From Thermofilaceae archaeon (GTDB lineage Archaea; Thermoproteota; Thermoprotei; Thermofilales; Thermofilaceae): 64,000 nt of DNA. Both the position numbers and the translations under genes were made by a program. The stretch spans positions 62,001 to 126,000 of the forward strand of contig JANXEW010000002.1 in NCBI GenBank assembly GCA_025057995.1. Direction: 5' to 3'. Each line of letters begins with the position of its first letter. Within the stretch, counting starts at the first letter, position 1. The notes below the pieces were generated by a model. It saw nothing but the letters and a program-made list of their open reading frames with translations, was not told where the DNA came from and did no database searches. This document shows, piece by piece, positions 25,943-35,949 of this stretch.

Positions 25943-27466
25943 GTGAGTGAACGATACAGGCAGCTCAGTCCTTCAGAGTTCTTCTATAGGAACAGAGAGA
26001 TAGCTGGCTTTTCTAACCCAGTGCGTGCTGTGTATCAGACTATTAGAGAGCTCGTCGAGAATTCCCTAGATGCTACCGAAATGCATGGTTTGCTTCCCGA
26101 AATAAAGATTGAAGTTCGAGATGAAGGAGAGGAGAAAGTCACTATTAGCGTAGAAGATAATGGCGTCGGGATTTCACCATTAGAGGTTCCGAATGTCTTC
26201 GGTAGAGTGTTCTACGGGTCCAAATACGTGTTAAGGCAAAGTCGCGGGGTCTTTGGTTTAGGTGTGAAAATGGCGGTATTATACGCACAAATGACGACAG
26301 GACAACCAGTCAAAGTAAGAACGGCTACTAGGAGGTCTAAGTTTGTGTATGAATATCAGGTTGCTATAAATATCGAGAAAAACATGCCTACTATAAAGAG
26401 CTTAGCTATCATGAAAAATGAAGACGGATGGCATGGGACACGTGTCGAATTATCGATGAAAGGCAATTGGATTCAAGCTAAAAAGAGAGTTGAAGAGTAC
26501 ATTAGGCGTACAGCGATAATCGCTCCCTATGCTACAATAATAGTCGATGCACCTGATTTCTCCTTTAGGTTTGAACGTTCCTCGACAAAGCTTCCTCCAA
26601 CACCAATAACAGGCAAACCCCATCCCCATGGTGTTGATATAGAATTGTTAAAGAAAATAATAGAAGGATCAAAGAAAACAACTTATCTTTTTGATTTTTT
26701 AATAAAAAATTTTGATGGTGTAGGTCCAGCAACGGCTAAGAAATTCTTCGACACGTTTGGTTTAAATCCTGATCTTAAAGTCAAGGATTTAAAAATAGAT
26801 GAGATAGAAGACCTAGCAAACAAGATGCAGGTATTTGACGATTGGAGAAGACCAAAGCATACCACGCTCTCACCGTTAGGAGAGGAATTGCTTGTAAAAG
26901 GTGTAAAAGCCGTTCTAAACCCCTCATTTGTCACTGCCGTTTCAAGACCCCCTTCATCGTATGCCGGACACCCTTTCATCGTTGAAGTGGCACTGGCTTA
27001 TGGTGGGTCAATATCACCCATGGATGAACCTATGCTGCTCCGTTTTGCGAACAGGATACCGCTTCTTTACGATGAAGGAGTCGATGTATCAACTAAAGTT
27101 CTTGGAAAGATCGATTGGAAAACTTATAAGATTGATTTTCCCTCCCCGCTCGCAGTTGTCACACATGTCTGTTCGACGAAGGTACCCTTCAAAGGTGTTG
27201 GTAAAGAAGCGGTAGCTGATGTGCCTGAGGTAGAAAGCGAAATTGAGTCGGGGTTGAGGGAGTGCGCCAGAAGGCTTCGGACTCACCTTTCAAGATTGGA
27301 GAGACTATTTGAAGTGAAGAGGTGGGAGATTACGGTTAGCAAATACGTCGACGAAGTTTCAAGCTCGTTGAGCTACGTGACAGGTGTCGATCATGGGCTT
27401 CTGCAGAGCAAACTTTTAGCATTAATTAAAGCTAGAGTTATGGCAGGGGATAGAAACGATGAGTAG
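25943..27466 (+). CDS. top6B: Type II DNA topoisomerase VI subunit B
   Basis: ATPase subunit of the archaeal A2B2 topoisomerase that relaxes supercoils and decatenates DNA. It has 507 residues from GTG 25943, which follows GGGGAGG by five bases; an in-frame GTG at 25937 overlaps that site. The GHKL Bergerat fold is complete: ELVENSLDAT (E36, N40, D43), DNGVG (72-76) and GVFGLGVKM (102-110). A helix-two-turn-helix domain and a transducer domain follow. The last 8 nt overlap subunit A, giving coupled translation at matched stoichiometry. Confidence 0.97.
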   Translation: MSERYRQLSPSEFFYRNREIAGFSNPVRAVYQTIRELVENSLDATEMHGLLPEIKIEVRDEGEEKVTISVEDNGVGISPLEVPNVFGRVFYGSKYVLRQSRGVFGLGVKMAVLYAQMTTGQPVKVRTATRRSKFVYEYQVAINIEKNMPTIKSLAIMKNEDGWHGTRVELSMKGNWIQAKKRVEEYIRRTAIIAPYATIIVDAPDFSFRFERSSTKLPPTPITGKPHPHGVDIELLKKIIEGSKKTTYLFDFLIKNFDGVGPATAKKFFDTFGLNPDLKVKDLKIDEIEDLANKMQVFDDWRRPKHTTLSPLGEELLVKGVKAVLNPSFVTAVSRPPSSYAGHPFIVEVALAYGGSISPMDEPMLLRFANRIPLLYDEGVDVSTKVLGKIDWKTYKIDFPSPLAVVTHVCSTKVPFKGVGKEAVADVPEVESEIESGLRECARRLRTHLSRLERLFEVKRWEITVSKYVDEVSSSLSYVTGVDHGLLQSKLLALIKARVMAGDRNDE

Positions 27467-28568
27467 CCGAGAAAATTCTCTAAGGGCTCTCGAACAAATC
27501 GGCAAAATCCTCAGCGAGCAAGTGCTCCATAGTAAACCTCTTACGTTAGAAATACCGGTGAGGACTTTAGCCAATGTGGTATGGGACCCTCGGTCGAAGC
27601 TACTAAAGCTGGGTTCTAGAAAGTTGAGACGAGAATTCCTGGATATGGGTGAAGCTAGAAGGTTTACGCAGACTATCCTCATGCTCTCTTTGATAGTAAG
27701 AGCTATTCGTGAGGGAGATTATCCCACAATCCGAGATCTCTACTATGCAGGGAAACACACGATAGAGTACCGTGACGAATACAATCGGTTAAGAAGGGAA
27801 GAAACTTGGGATGATCAAAAAGAGTCTGACTCGGTTATCCAGGATATAGAGGTTTTAACAGGATTCCTTCGTGAACACATGGGAATTCTTCACGACACTA
27901 AGGGCAAAATTGTAGGACGAATTAGAATAAGGTCTGGTGCCGATGTTATAGACTGTTCAAGAATGGGTGATGGAGCTTACTCAATCCCCCCTAACCCTGA
28001 TTCTCTGGAGATACTAGGGCTTGAAGCCGATTATGTGTTAGTGATAGAGAAGGATGCTATTTTCAATAGACTTAATAAGGAAAGATTCTGGGAAAAAAGT
28101 AAATGTCTCCTTATAACGGGAAAAGGTCAACCTGATAGAAGCACTAGGAGAATGGTTCGTAGACTATGGGAGGAACATAATCTCCCTGTTTATGTACTCA
28201 CTGACGCGGATCCTTACGGATTCTACATTTACAGCGTGTACAGAAGCGGGTCAATAACCCTGGGGTTTGAAAGCGATCGATTGGCCACTCCTGAAGCACG
28301 TTTCCTAGGTCTCACGGTAACTGATATCTATGAGTATAAAATACCCAGAAACTTCATAATAAAAGCAAAGGATCGTGATATAAAAAGAGCTAAAGAACTT
28401 TTGAATTATCCATGGTTTAAACAATCAAAGGAATGGGTTAAGCAGCTCGAGCTATTCCTGGAGAAACAGGAAAAGGTTGAAATCGAAGCGTTAAGCGGCT
28501 ACGGTTTCAAATTCCTAACAGAGAGATACATTCCAGAGAAGCTATATGGTTCTAAGTGGATAGAATAA
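27459..28568 (+). CDS. top6A: Type II DNA topoisomerase VI subunit A (Spo11-like)
   Basis: DNA-cleaving subunit, 369 residues. The 5Y-CAP domain carries IRDLYYAGKH with the likely catalytic tyrosine Y96. The Toprim domain shows VIEKDAIFNRL (acidic Glu) and TDADPYGFYIY (DxD). The subunit forms a covalent 5'-phosphotyrosine link and is the ancestor-type homologue of Spo11. Cotranscribed and overlapping with subunit B. The 243 nt after it (28569-28811) hold no convincing gene. Confidence 0.97.
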   Translation: MSSRENSLRALEQIGKILSEQVLHSKPLTLEIPVRTLANVVWDPRSKLLKLGSRKLRREFLDMGEARRFTQTILMLSLIVRAIREGDYPTIRDLYYAGKHTIEYRDEYNRLRREETWDDQKESDSVIQDIEVLTGFLREHMGILHDTKGKIVGRIRIRSGADVIDCSRMGDGAYSIPPNPDSLEILGLEADYVLVIEKDAIFNRLNKERFWEKSKCLLITGKGQPDRSTRRMVRRLWEEHNLPVYVLTDADPYGFYIYSVYRSGSITLGFESDRLATPEARFLGLTVTDIYEYKIPRNFIIKAKDRDIKRAKELLNYPWFKQSKEWVKQLELFLEKQEKVEIEALSGYGFKFLTERYIPEKLYGSKWIE

Positions 28569-28780
28569 CCACTCAGTCAGCTGCGGCTCATCATAGCATG
28601 GAAGGCTCCGTATTCACCTCCTTCAGCACTTAGGTAAATTAAAAACAGCACCCATATTTCTACTTTTTGTAAGCCTCCATCAATAGCAGAAATAGATTCA
28701 ACAAAACGTATCCAAACGAAGCGAACAGAGTAGTGTCGAGCAGAGCATGTCATAAGCGGACACTGGAGACCTACGCCAAC

Positions 28781-28790
28781 CTTTTTATCG
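28781..28790 (+). promoter_or_regulatory. TATA-box promoter of the SBDS-exosome operon (leaderless)
   Basis: ctttttatcg is centred about 27 nt before the SBDS ATG at 28812, so the transcript should begin at the start codon. No ribosome-binding site is seen upstream, which fits leaderless translation. Confidence 0.5.
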
Positions 28791-28811
28791 TTAAACTGCT
28801 ATCCTCACAGT

Positions 28812-29513
28812 ATGAGTTCGAAGAAGTTAGGAATAGCTCGACTAAGTAAGGGTGGTAAGCGCTTCGAAATCATGGTTAATATCGAGAAGGCATGGCGTGT
28901 AAAAGGTGGTGAGACGGTAAACATACGGGAAATCGTCGAGAGCCCTCACATTTACTATGATGCTCGCAAAGGATTGAAGGCTTCTCCAGAAGATTTGAGG
29001 GAAGTCTTTGGTACGGAGGATGTCTTAAAGGTGGCTGAAGTCATTATTAAGCAAGGTGAGTTACAGCTCTCAGCTGAGCAAAGACGGGAATTGATTGATA
29101 TGAAAAAGAAGCAGATTATCGATTTCATTTGGCGCAACGCAGTTGATCCTCGTACGGGGGCACCGCATCCACACAAGAGGATTGAAATCGCTCTTGAAGA
29201 GGTAGGGTTTCCTGTCGACCCGTTTAGACCCGTAGAGGTTCAGGTTCAAGAAGCAATTAAAGCTCTTAGCAAAATATTACCATTAAAGATTGCTAGGGCA
29301 CTAGTAGCAGTTAGAATACCATCCCAATATTCAGGTAAGACCTACGGAGTGTTGAGCAAAATTGGGAAAATATTGAGAAGTGAATATGCGAGCGATGGGT
29401 CTTGGTTAGCTGAGCTTGAGATTCCGGCAGGCATGACGGAGAGTTTAATAGAGCAGGTGAATTCTCTTACCAAAGGCGAAGGAGAGGTGAAAATCATAAC
29501 TATAGGTGGTTGA
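28812..29513 (+). CDS. sdo1: Ribosome maturation protein SBDS (Sdo1)
   Basis: A 233-residue three-domain protein that helps release aIF6 from the large subunit. The FYSH domain covers 1-90, including ARLSKGGKRFEIMV and VFGTEDVLKVAEVIIKQGELQLSAEQR. A helical domain with TGAPHPHKRIEIALEE and a ferredoxin-like C-terminal domain with IPSQYSGKTYGVL follow. It heads the conserved archaeal superoperon with Rrp4, Rrp41 and Rrp42; the next gene starts three bases after its stop. Confidence 0.97.
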   Translation: MSSKKLGIARLSKGGKRFEIMVNIEKAWRVKGGETVNIREIVESPHIYYDARKGLKASPEDLREVFGTEDVLKVAEVIIKQGELQLSAEQRRELIDMKKKQIIDFIWRNAVDPRTGAPHPHKRIEIALEEVGFPVDPFRPVEVQVQEAIKALSKILPLKIARALVAVRIPSQYSGKTYGVLSKIGKILRSEYASDGSWLAELEIPAGMTESLIEQVNSLTKGEGEVKIITIGG

Positions 29514-29516
29514 CTT

Positions 29517-30218
29517 ATGCCAATCCATGTTTCCGGCGGTCAGGTTATCGTGCCAGGGGAGTTTGTGGCAGAAGGTTCTTGTGAGGTAATGGGACCTCAT
29601 ATCATAAGCGGTAAAAGGTACTATGCAAAAGTCTTGAGCGTTGCAGTAATCGAGAAACCGAAACGTGTGAGATTGATTCCGCTTAAACGCCGTTATATCC
29701 CGACAGAGGGTGATTTGGTAGTGGGGAAAATAATAGACGTGGGCCCTACATACTGGCTTGTAGATATAAACTCTCCCTATACGGCTTTTCTACAGGTATC
29801 GGAGGTTTTTCCCCGTCCAGCACCGAAAGAGAGGGACTTGTCTGAGATTTTTCAAGTAGGGGATCTGGTTGCAGCCAAAGTTCTCTCATTTGACTTCTCT
29901 CATGACCCTTTGCTCACAGTAAAGGAATCAAAGTTGGGCAAAATTGAGAAAGGGTTATTGGTTGAGGTAGCTTCAAGCAGAGTTTCAAGAGTTATTGGGA
30001 AGAAGGGTCAAGTAATTGATTACTTACGAAGCATACTAAACGTTGAGTTAATAGTCGGAAGGAATGGCCGTGTTGTTGTAATGGGAAGCGAACCGGAGCG
30101 GGAAGCCTTAGCCGCCTACGTTGTGCAGCGGCTCTGTGCAGAGCCCTACGTCGCCGACCCCCTCGAAGAAGCTAAAAAACTGTTGTCTCGACAACTGACC
30201 AGAGGTGAGAGCACCTGA
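29517..30218 (+). CDS. rrp4: Exosome complex RNA-binding protein Rrp4
   Basis: Cap subunit of the archaeal RNA exosome, 233 residues. N-terminal domain with VIVPGEFVAEG, central S1 domain (EGDLVVGKIIDVGPTYWLVDINSPYTAFL, about 63-140) and C-terminal KH domain (SRVIGKKGQVIDYLRS, about 158-175). It feeds RNA into the Rrp41/Rrp42 hexameric ring and confers poly(A) preference. The stop overlaps the Rrp41 ATG by one base, so the two are translationally linked. Confidence 0.97.
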   Translation: MPIHVSGGQVIVPGEFVAEGSCEVMGPHIISGKRYYAKVLSVAVIEKPKRVRLIPLKRRYIPTEGDLVVGKIIDVGPTYWLVDINSPYTAFLQVSEVFPRPAPKERDLSEIFQVGDLVAAKVLSFDFSHDPLLTVKESKLGKIEKGLLVEVASSRVSRVIGKKGQVIDYLRSILNVELIVGRNGRVVVMGSEPEREALAAYVVQRLCAEPYVADPLEEAKKLLSRQLTRGEST

Positions 30219-30961
30219 TGGAGAAAGCTAATGTCAAGTTGCTTACAGAGGATGGAAGGCGTATAGATGGTCGTGGACTTAACGAGTTGAGAAAGTTCCG
30301 GGTCGAAGCGGGAGTTCTGAAGAACGCAGATGGGTCAGCGTACATTGAGTTGGGTAGGAATAAGATAATGGTAGCCGTGTATGGTCCTAAAGAGGTTCAT
30401 CCTCGCCATGAGGCTCTTCCCGATAGAATGTTACTTCGATGCAGGTACTCGATGCTACCTTTCTCTGTTGCTGATGAAAGGAAGAGTCCTTCTCCTACTC
30501 GACGGGAGGTTGAGATATCCAAGGTTATCAGAGAAGCGTTGGAACCGGCGATATTTCTTGAAGAATATCCCAGAACTTCCACAGATGTGTTCATAGAAGT
30601 TATCGAAGCCGATGGTAGCACGAGAGTAGCATCCATAACTGCCGCTGCAGTAGCATTGGCGGACGCCGGTATACCTATGAAAGATCTCGTCGTCGGCGTG
30701 TCAATAGGCAAAATAGAGGGTCGATTAGCTATCGACCTCAGTGGTATCGAGGATCAACGAGGAGAAGGGGACATGCCGATAGCTCTCATGCCTAGATTAA
30801 ACGAAATAACTCTTCTACAAGCCGACGGTAGTTTCTCCAGAGACGAAATAGCTCAGGCTCTGCAGATGGTGCGCGAAGCTGCAATCAAACTGTACGAGGA
30901 GCAAAGAAGAGCGTTAAAAGACAGGTACTCAAAACTTCCTGTTGAGGTGGAAATAACCTAG
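30218..30961 (+). CDS. rrp41: Exosome catalytic subunit Rrp41
   Basis: RNase PH-fold phosphorolytic 3'-5' exoribonuclease, 247 residues. RIDGRGLNELRKFRVEAGVL starts the fold; the phosphate-binding and catalytic region lies in DLSGIEDQRGEGDMPIALM (around 173-190), where the acidic residues of active Rrp41 are kept. The C-terminal LPVEVEIT is standard. It pairs with Rrp42 to form the hexamer and also has tailing activity in archaea. Confidence 0.97.
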   Translation: MEKANVKLLTEDGRRIDGRGLNELRKFRVEAGVLKNADGSAYIELGRNKIMVAVYGPKEVHPRHEALPDRMLLRCRYSMLPFSVADERKSPSPTRREVEISKVIREALEPAIFLEEYPRTSTDVFIEVIEADGSTRVASITAAAVALADAGIPMKDLVVGVSIGKIEGRLAIDLSGIEDQRGEGDMPIALMPRLNEITLLQADGSFSRDEIAQALQMVREAAIKLYEEQRRALKDRYSKLPVEVEIT

Positions 30962-30972
30962 AGGTGACGGGT

Positions 30973-31794
30973 GTGAGTGAGAAGGTGTATACGATAATCC
31001 CAGCCCCTCGTCGAGAAACTATACGATCCATGATTAAGCGGGGTGAAAGGGTCGACGGAAGAGGACCGGATCAGTACAGAGAATTAAAGGTTGATACAGG
31101 GATAGCTGGAAATGCCGACGGATCAGCTAAAGTCTCCCTAGGTCACACAAAGGTAGTAGCAGGCGTGAAAGTCTCACTGGGTCAACCGTATCCTGACGCT
31201 CCTGCTGCTGGCGTGCTCATCGTACATGCTGAGCTCATACCACTAGCCTCTCCAATTTTTGAGCCGGGCCCTCCTGACGAAAATGATGTAGAACTAGCTA
31301 GAGTCATAGATAGAGGGTTGCGCAGCGCGTCGGCGATAAAACTAGAGGACATGAGCGTTATTCCGGGCAAACAGGTTTGGAGGGTCTTCGTAGATATCTA
31401 CCCTATAGATCATGATGGCAATTTCATTGACGCATCGGGCTTGGCAGCTATGGCAGCTCTCTTAAATACGCGTGTACCTAAACTGAGCGTAACGCCAGAT
31501 GGTACAGTGACGCGGGCCGAGGAGAAGGTTCCTCTACCGATTAACGACATACCGGTGTTTGTTACTTTTGCAAAAATAGGCGATGTATTAGTTGTCGATC
31601 CTTGTTACGAAGAGGAATTAGTGATGGATGCTAGAGTTACTTTTGCGATTACTAAAAGCGGTAACGTATGTGCTATACAAAAAGGCGGACGCGGAAGCTT
31701 TACCCCCGAGGAGATTCTTAAAGCATTAGACACGGCTCAGCGACTGGCTCCTGAACTCTGCGCACAGTTAGAAGCCGCTGCGCACCGAGTTTAG
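30973..31794 (+). CDS. rrp42: Exosome non-catalytic subunit Rrp42
   Basis: RNase PH-fold partner of Rrp41, 273 residues from GTG 30973. That start sits five bases after a GAGGTGA ribosome-binding site; a GTG at 30964 lies inside the site. RGERVDGRGPDQYRELKVDTGI is the family start. The active-site acidic cluster of Rrp41 is replaced, as expected for the structural subunit. It contributes to RNA binding in the ring. In many archaea an L37Ae gene follows; here TmcA comes next after 22 nt. Confidence 0.96.
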   Translation: MSEKVYTIIPAPRRETIRSMIKRGERVDGRGPDQYRELKVDTGIAGNADGSAKVSLGHTKVVAGVKVSLGQPYPDAPAAGVLIVHAELIPLASPIFEPGPPDENDVELARVIDRGLRSASAIKLEDMSVIPGKQVWRVFVDIYPIDHDGNFIDASGLAAMAALLNTRVPKLSVTPDGTVTRAEEKVPLPINDIPVFVTFAKIGDVLVVDPCYEEELVMDARVTFAITKSGNVCAIQKGGRGSFTPEEILKALDTAQRLAPELCAQLEAAAHRV

Positions 31795-31816
31795 GATAAA
31801 GGTTCTACATGCCAAG

Positions 31817-34231
31817 GTGTTCTACGTGCAGGCTTCCAAGTTGGTAATACTCAATAGAGAGACTGCTGAAGAGCTGTTAAATGCTCTTAAACAAGTCAAG
31901 CGCTCAAACCACCGAATAATGCTAGTTCTCACAGGTGATAATGATGGCAACCTCATTATCGGTGCAGTCGAGGCTATAAATCTCTTCCTCAACGTGGCCG
32001 AGCTGAAGGGAGAGGGAGTACTCTACGCCTATCATGCCTTCTATGAAGACGGACGTTCCAGGAAAGAGGTTTTCGAGAAGGCAGTTAAACAGGATAGTAG
32101 GTTCGTGTACGTATCCTATCATGACAGCGAAATGTGTTTAGGTAGAACCTTCGATGCGGCAATCCTCGACTTGATCAACAACTTAGAGCCAAATGATATT
32201 GGTCGTCTATCGGGTGTAGTAAAGGGTGGAGGACTCTATGTGATCCTTTTGCCGTCGTTCCAACGTTTAATGAAAATCACCACTAGGTTTCAGGGGTTGC
32301 TGCTCACTCCTCAGTACGGTCCGGAGAGTCTGAGGAAATTTTTTGAGCAGCGATTTGTGTCCAAACTATTCGTTCACAAGGGTGTGATAGTATATGACGT
32401 AGACGAAAAAAAGATACTGAAGCATTCTGACCTACCAAAACAAGTACTCAAAGCTAAAAGAGAAGACCTCGTGATTCCTGAGAAGAAAATCTTGCCACAG
32501 TTCATATACGAGATAGCCGTTACTCAAGATCAAGTTAACGTTTTGAAAGTCCTTGAGAAACTTTATCAAAAACCTGAGAAGGAAAAAAAGATAGTTATTG
32601 TAATTACTGCAGATAGAGGTAGGGGGAAGTCGTCAGTTATCGGCTTAGGAATCGCGGCTCTTTCGCATAAAATCAGGAGGGCGAAGGGTAGATGTGCTGT
32701 CGTTCTGACGGCACCTAGTGAAGCTAATGTGCAGGAGCTATTTAAATTCGCCCGGCGTGGGCTGGAGAGCCTCGGGTATGAAGTACAGGCGGAAGAAGAA
32801 GGGGGCTACATTACTAGATTGAAGGCTAAGAGCATCGATATCGCTTACTTCAGGCCCCTAGAAGCCGTTACCAAGCGGGCAGACATAGTTGCTGTCGACG
32901 AAGCTGCTTCACTACAGGTTCCGATGTTGTTCGCTATACTCAAGAAACATGACCGTGTAATATACTCATCAACAGTTCACGGCTACGAGGGAGCCGGTAG
33001 AGGATTTTCCATACGCTTTCTACATAACTTGCGTCAATCGAAAAACATCGAAATTTACGAGTACGAAATGAAGGAACCCATTCGTTATGCCTTAGAAGAT
33101 CCTATCGAGCTGTGGGCTTTTGATACTTTACTTTTAGATGCTGAACCATCGCCGATAACGGAAGATGACTTAAAGCTCGTGGAAGAAGGGGAAGTCGAAT
33201 ATTGGATTCCGGATCCTGAGGAGTTTTTCCTTAAGGACGAAAATACCTTGCGCGAGTTTTTCGGTATCTACATAATGGCACACTACAGGAATAACCCCAA
33301 CGACCTAGGGATGATGATGGATGCTCCACATCACAAAGTTAGAGCACTCAGGTTAAAGAACGGGAAAGTGGTGGTTTCAATAGAGCTGGCAGAAGAGGGG
33401 CCTCTAGAAGAAGAACTAGCTAAACAATCTGCTAGAGGCGCCTGGATAATGGGTAACATAATTCCAGATAGGCTCATCAAACATTACAAGCTTATCGATT
33501 TCGGGCGATACAAGGGGTTGCGTATAGTTAGGATAGCTACACACCCAGATCTTTGGGGTAAAGGCTTGGGGTCACGTGCCCTAGAGGAGCTGGAGAAAGA
33601 GGCAATCAAAGTTGGCTATGATTGGATAGGAGCTGGTTTTGGGGTTACGTTAGAATTGCTGAAGTTTTGGCTGAAGAATAACTATTTGCCAGTGCATCTC
33701 TCTCCGGATAGGAATCCGGTAAGCGGTGAGTATACGGCTCTTGTAATAAAGCCGCTTAATGAGCGAGTTAAAGAGTATATTAATCGTATGGCGATTGAGT
33801 TTAAACGGAAGCTTCTATCTTCCCTAGCAGAACCCTACCATGATCTAAGCCCTAGAGTGATTAGAGCCATCCTCTCCTCAACCCCTAGTGCTGGTATAAG
33901 TCCCAAGCTTACGGAATACCAGTTAGGCAGGCTCGTGTCTTACGCTTGGGGAGACATGACTTTGGAAAACTGTATGGACTGTATGCGGGAGTTGGCTGAA
34001 GCATACTTTATGAATGGTTATCACTTTCTTGACGAGGAGCAAGAGCTGCTCCTGATAACTAAGGTTTTACAGGCGAAAAGTTGGAAGGTTACGTGTCTTG
34101 AGCTAGACACTCGCCCCTCCAGAGCCATGGATTCTCTCCGATCAGCTGCTAAGGCCTTGTGTAGCGAACTGGTTGGTATAAGAAGTGAGAAGGACATGGA
34201 ACGTTTTCTATTTTTAAAGTTAGAAGGTTGA
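31817..34231 (+). CDS. tmcA: tRNA(Met) cytidine acetyltransferase TmcA
   Basis: RNA acetyltransferase of 804 residues that makes N4-acetylcytidine using acetyl-CoA and ATP. An N-terminal DUF1726-like domain (1-230) precedes the RecD-like helicase module. Its Walker A is ADRGRGKSS (265-273) and its Walker B region is IVAVDEAASLQVP (near 360). The GNAT domain shows IATHPDLWGKGLGSRAL (near 573). In hyperthermophilic archaea related enzymes acetylate many tRNA and rRNA cytidines. The start is GTG at 31817. It is attached to the exosome operon, and the TruD gene converges nine bases downstream. Confidence 0.95.
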   Translation: MFYVQASKLVILNRETAEELLNALKQVKRSNHRIMLVLTGDNDGNLIIGAVEAINLFLNVAELKGEGVLYAYHAFYEDGRSRKEVFEKAVKQDSRFVYVSYHDSEMCLGRTFDAAILDLINNLEPNDIGRLSGVVKGGGLYVILLPSFQRLMKITTRFQGLLLTPQYGPESLRKFFEQRFVSKLFVHKGVIVYDVDEKKILKHSDLPKQVLKAKREDLVIPEKKILPQFIYEIAVTQDQVNVLKVLEKLYQKPEKEKKIVIVITADRGRGKSSVIGLGIAALSHKIRRAKGRCAVVLTAPSEANVQELFKFARRGLESLGYEVQAEEEGGYITRLKAKSIDIAYFRPLEAVTKRADIVAVDEAASLQVPMLFAILKKHDRVIYSSTVHGYEGAGRGFSIRFLHNLRQSKNIEIYEYEMKEPIRYALEDPIELWAFDTLLLDAEPSPITEDDLKLVEEGEVEYWIPDPEEFFLKDENTLREFFGIYIMAHYRNNPNDLGMMMDAPHHKVRALRLKNGKVVVSIELAEEGPLEEELAKQSARGAWIMGNIIPDRLIKHYKLIDFGRYKGLRIVRIATHPDLWGKGLGSRALEELEKEAIKVGYDWIGAGFGVTLELLKFWLKNNYLPVHLSPDRNPVSGEYTALVIKPLNERVKEYINRMAIEFKRKLLSSLAEPYHDLSPRVIRAILSSTPSAGISPKLTEYQLGRLVSYAWGDMTLENCMDCMRELAEAYFMNGYHFLDEEQELLLITKVLQAKSWKVTCLELDTRPSRAMDSLRSAAKALCSELVGIRSEKDMERFLFLKLEG

Positions 34232-34239
34232 TATAAGTG

Positions 34240-35580
34240 CTAAAAGCCCTGGATAGCGGGATCCACAGGCTTTACGAACTCCCGTAGCAGCACTGTCGCA
34301 TATTCTCCTTTCCGGAGTTTAAAACTAAAGTTTACGCTATATTGTTCGTTATATTTATCCAATCTCCAGCGAAGACCCTCTGGTGTCAGAGTCAAAGCTC
34401 TAAATGTACCTCGTGAAGATAACTCGGGCATGCTACGAACTTTAAATTCGTCTAGGGAGATGCCCTCCTCCGAGAGCACTTCTTTCTCTAACATGCCTGG
34501 CAGGTCTTCGGACAAGACACTAGCGTATCCGAAGACATTACCGACAACTTCAGCACAACCACGCGATACCAACTCTTTCACCTTATCAAGGTTGCTGTCT
34601 CTAACTCGAATGACGGCTGTTTCGTAGCCCTTTAAAGCGACTAAGTCCCCTTTAATTGGCTGATTTAATGGAAGTTCTTGTCCCAGCCTTCTACTCAATA
34701 TCAAGTTGAAAAGGTAAGCTTGATAAGCTTCAACGCACAATCGCCTGACAGATAGGGGCAGTGCTCTGATGGCACCCGAGTAGTCGTTTGGATGTTTGAG
34801 GAGGTAGCGTAGGATCGTTCTTTCATGGTGTAGCTTATTCGGGAAAGCTTCCAAGGCGCCTTTAACGTCCCAAGTCGATTCAAGATAGGTTCTAGCCTCT
34901 TTAGCTTTGGGTGATTCTAACGGGTAGACCTTTGTTAGGAAAATATACACTGCCTCCTTAAAGGAACCTTTCAAGATAAGCTTACCTATAATGTGAGTTA
35001 AAGGTCTAATTGTGCCAAACCGCTGATACCCATAATAGTTTGGAGCTCCTACGTATTTTAATTCCTCTTGTATCTTAGCAACTCTCTCATTAACCTCGTC
35101 GTAACTTAATTCGACGCACTTAACTTTCACCTCGAAACGGTTTCCTTGAAGCATTCCGGCGGTAAGCTTGAAGGGCATTCTAAAAGCGTCATGGATGCGC
35201 ACCTTAGAACATATCTGAGGAGGGAAGCTTTCAGGAGGAACTCCTTCAACGCTAGCTAGCTGGAATGTAACGGCTTTCGTATCCTTAAGTCCGGCTACGC
35301 TAATTTTTTTGTAGCTTACTCCTACGGAGCAAGCTACAAGGCGAAGAGCGGTGATAGTGTCTATGTTACGTTTTTCTAAAAGAAACCAAGTGTAGTCTCC
35401 TGTCCCGCTGCTTAAGCGTTCTGCCACCCCCGGTAAGCATTCTACGTTACCTAAAGATATCTCGATGACTACAAAATCCTCAGGTCTCTCCTTGAGCTTT
35501 CCCCCGATACCTGGATAGCGTGTGGAGTAGTAAAACATTCCTAGGGTCTTGTCGAGCTCCGAGTGAGAGGGGGTAGGCAT
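34240..35580 (-). CDS. truD: tRNA pseudouridine synthase TruD family
   Basis: Pseudouridine synthase of 446 residues, modifying U13 (and in archaea sometimes U35) of tRNA. The catalytic motif is VAGLKDTKAVTFQ with D100. The TruD insertion domain follows in the middle, and RFGTIRPLTH-type and EAYQAYLFNLILSRR motifs are present. I start at ATG 35580, four bases after the Pth2 stop; a longer reading with 16 extra residues would overlap Pth2. It forms an operon with Pth2 and the adenosine-specific kinase-like gene. Confidence 0.93.
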   Translation of the reverse strand: MPTPSHSELDKTLGMFYYSTRYPGIGGKLKERPEDFVVIEISLGNVECLPGVAERLSSGTGDYTWFLLEKRNIDTITALRLVACSVGVSYKKISVAGLKDTKAVTFQLASVEGVPPESFPPQICSKVRIHDAFRMPFKLTAGMLQGNRFEVKVKCVELSYDEVNERVAKIQEELKYVGAPNYYGYQRFGTIRPLTHIIGKLILKGSFKEAVYIFLTKVYPLESPKAKEARTYLESTWDVKGALEAFPNKLHHERTILRYLLKHPNDYSGAIRALPLSVRRLCVEAYQAYLFNLILSRRLGQELPLNQPIKGDLVALKGYETAVIRVRDSNLDKVKELVSRGCAEVVGNVFGYASVLSEDLPGMLEKEVLSEEGISLDEFKVRSMPELSSRGTFRALTLTPEGLRWRLDKYNEQYSVNFSFKLRKGEYATVLLREFVKPVDPAIQGF

Positions 35581-35584
35581 AGTC

Positions 35585-35932
35585 TTAGAGTAATTTGAGC
35601 CCTCCCGTGATCGTATCAACGAGTTCATCGGGTGCCGGTCCTATGGCCAAAGCAGTAACCGTGCCGGGTGGAAGCTGAGTTAACCCCATATCGGATACTA
35701 ACGCTGCAGGAAGTCCAAGGTCTCTAGCTCTAGAATACAGCTGTAGTAGTTCCTCTAAGTTACTCACTTTTAACACGACTTTCTTCTGACCGCTGCTAAT
35801 CCAGTCATTGAACCAAGCTGGTTTCTCAACTCTCGCTTGCTCGGCCGCTGTAACTGCTGCGTGTGCAACTTGTGCCGCTAACTTGCCTTTACCCATTTTG
35901 ATATCCACTCTTACAATAATGGATTGCTTCAT
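35585..35932 (-). CDS. pth2: Peptidyl-tRNA hydrolase, archaeal type (Pth2)
   Basis: A 115-residue hydrolase that recycles peptidyl-tRNA released from stalled ribosomes. Family signatures: [20 protein letters not shown] (13-32, with K17 and H24), QKKVVLKV and [23 protein letters not shown] at the C-terminus. Length is standard. It lies 17 nt downstream of the adenosine-specific kinase-like gene and four bases upstream of TruD. Confidence 0.97.
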   Translation of the reverse strand: MKQSIIVRVDIKMGKGKLAAQVAHAAVTAAEQARVEKPAWFNDWISSGQKKVVLKVSNLEELLQLYSRARDLGLPAALVSDMGLTQLPPGTVTALAIGPAPDELVDTITGGLKLL

Positions 35933-35949
35933 TTAATATGCCTAAAATT

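Noticed and set aside
28570-28760. Minus-strand hydrophobic frame of about 26 codons in the gap before SBDS.
   Set aside because: No ATG, GTG or TTG start at its beginning, an upstream stop within a few codons, and no ribosome-binding site.
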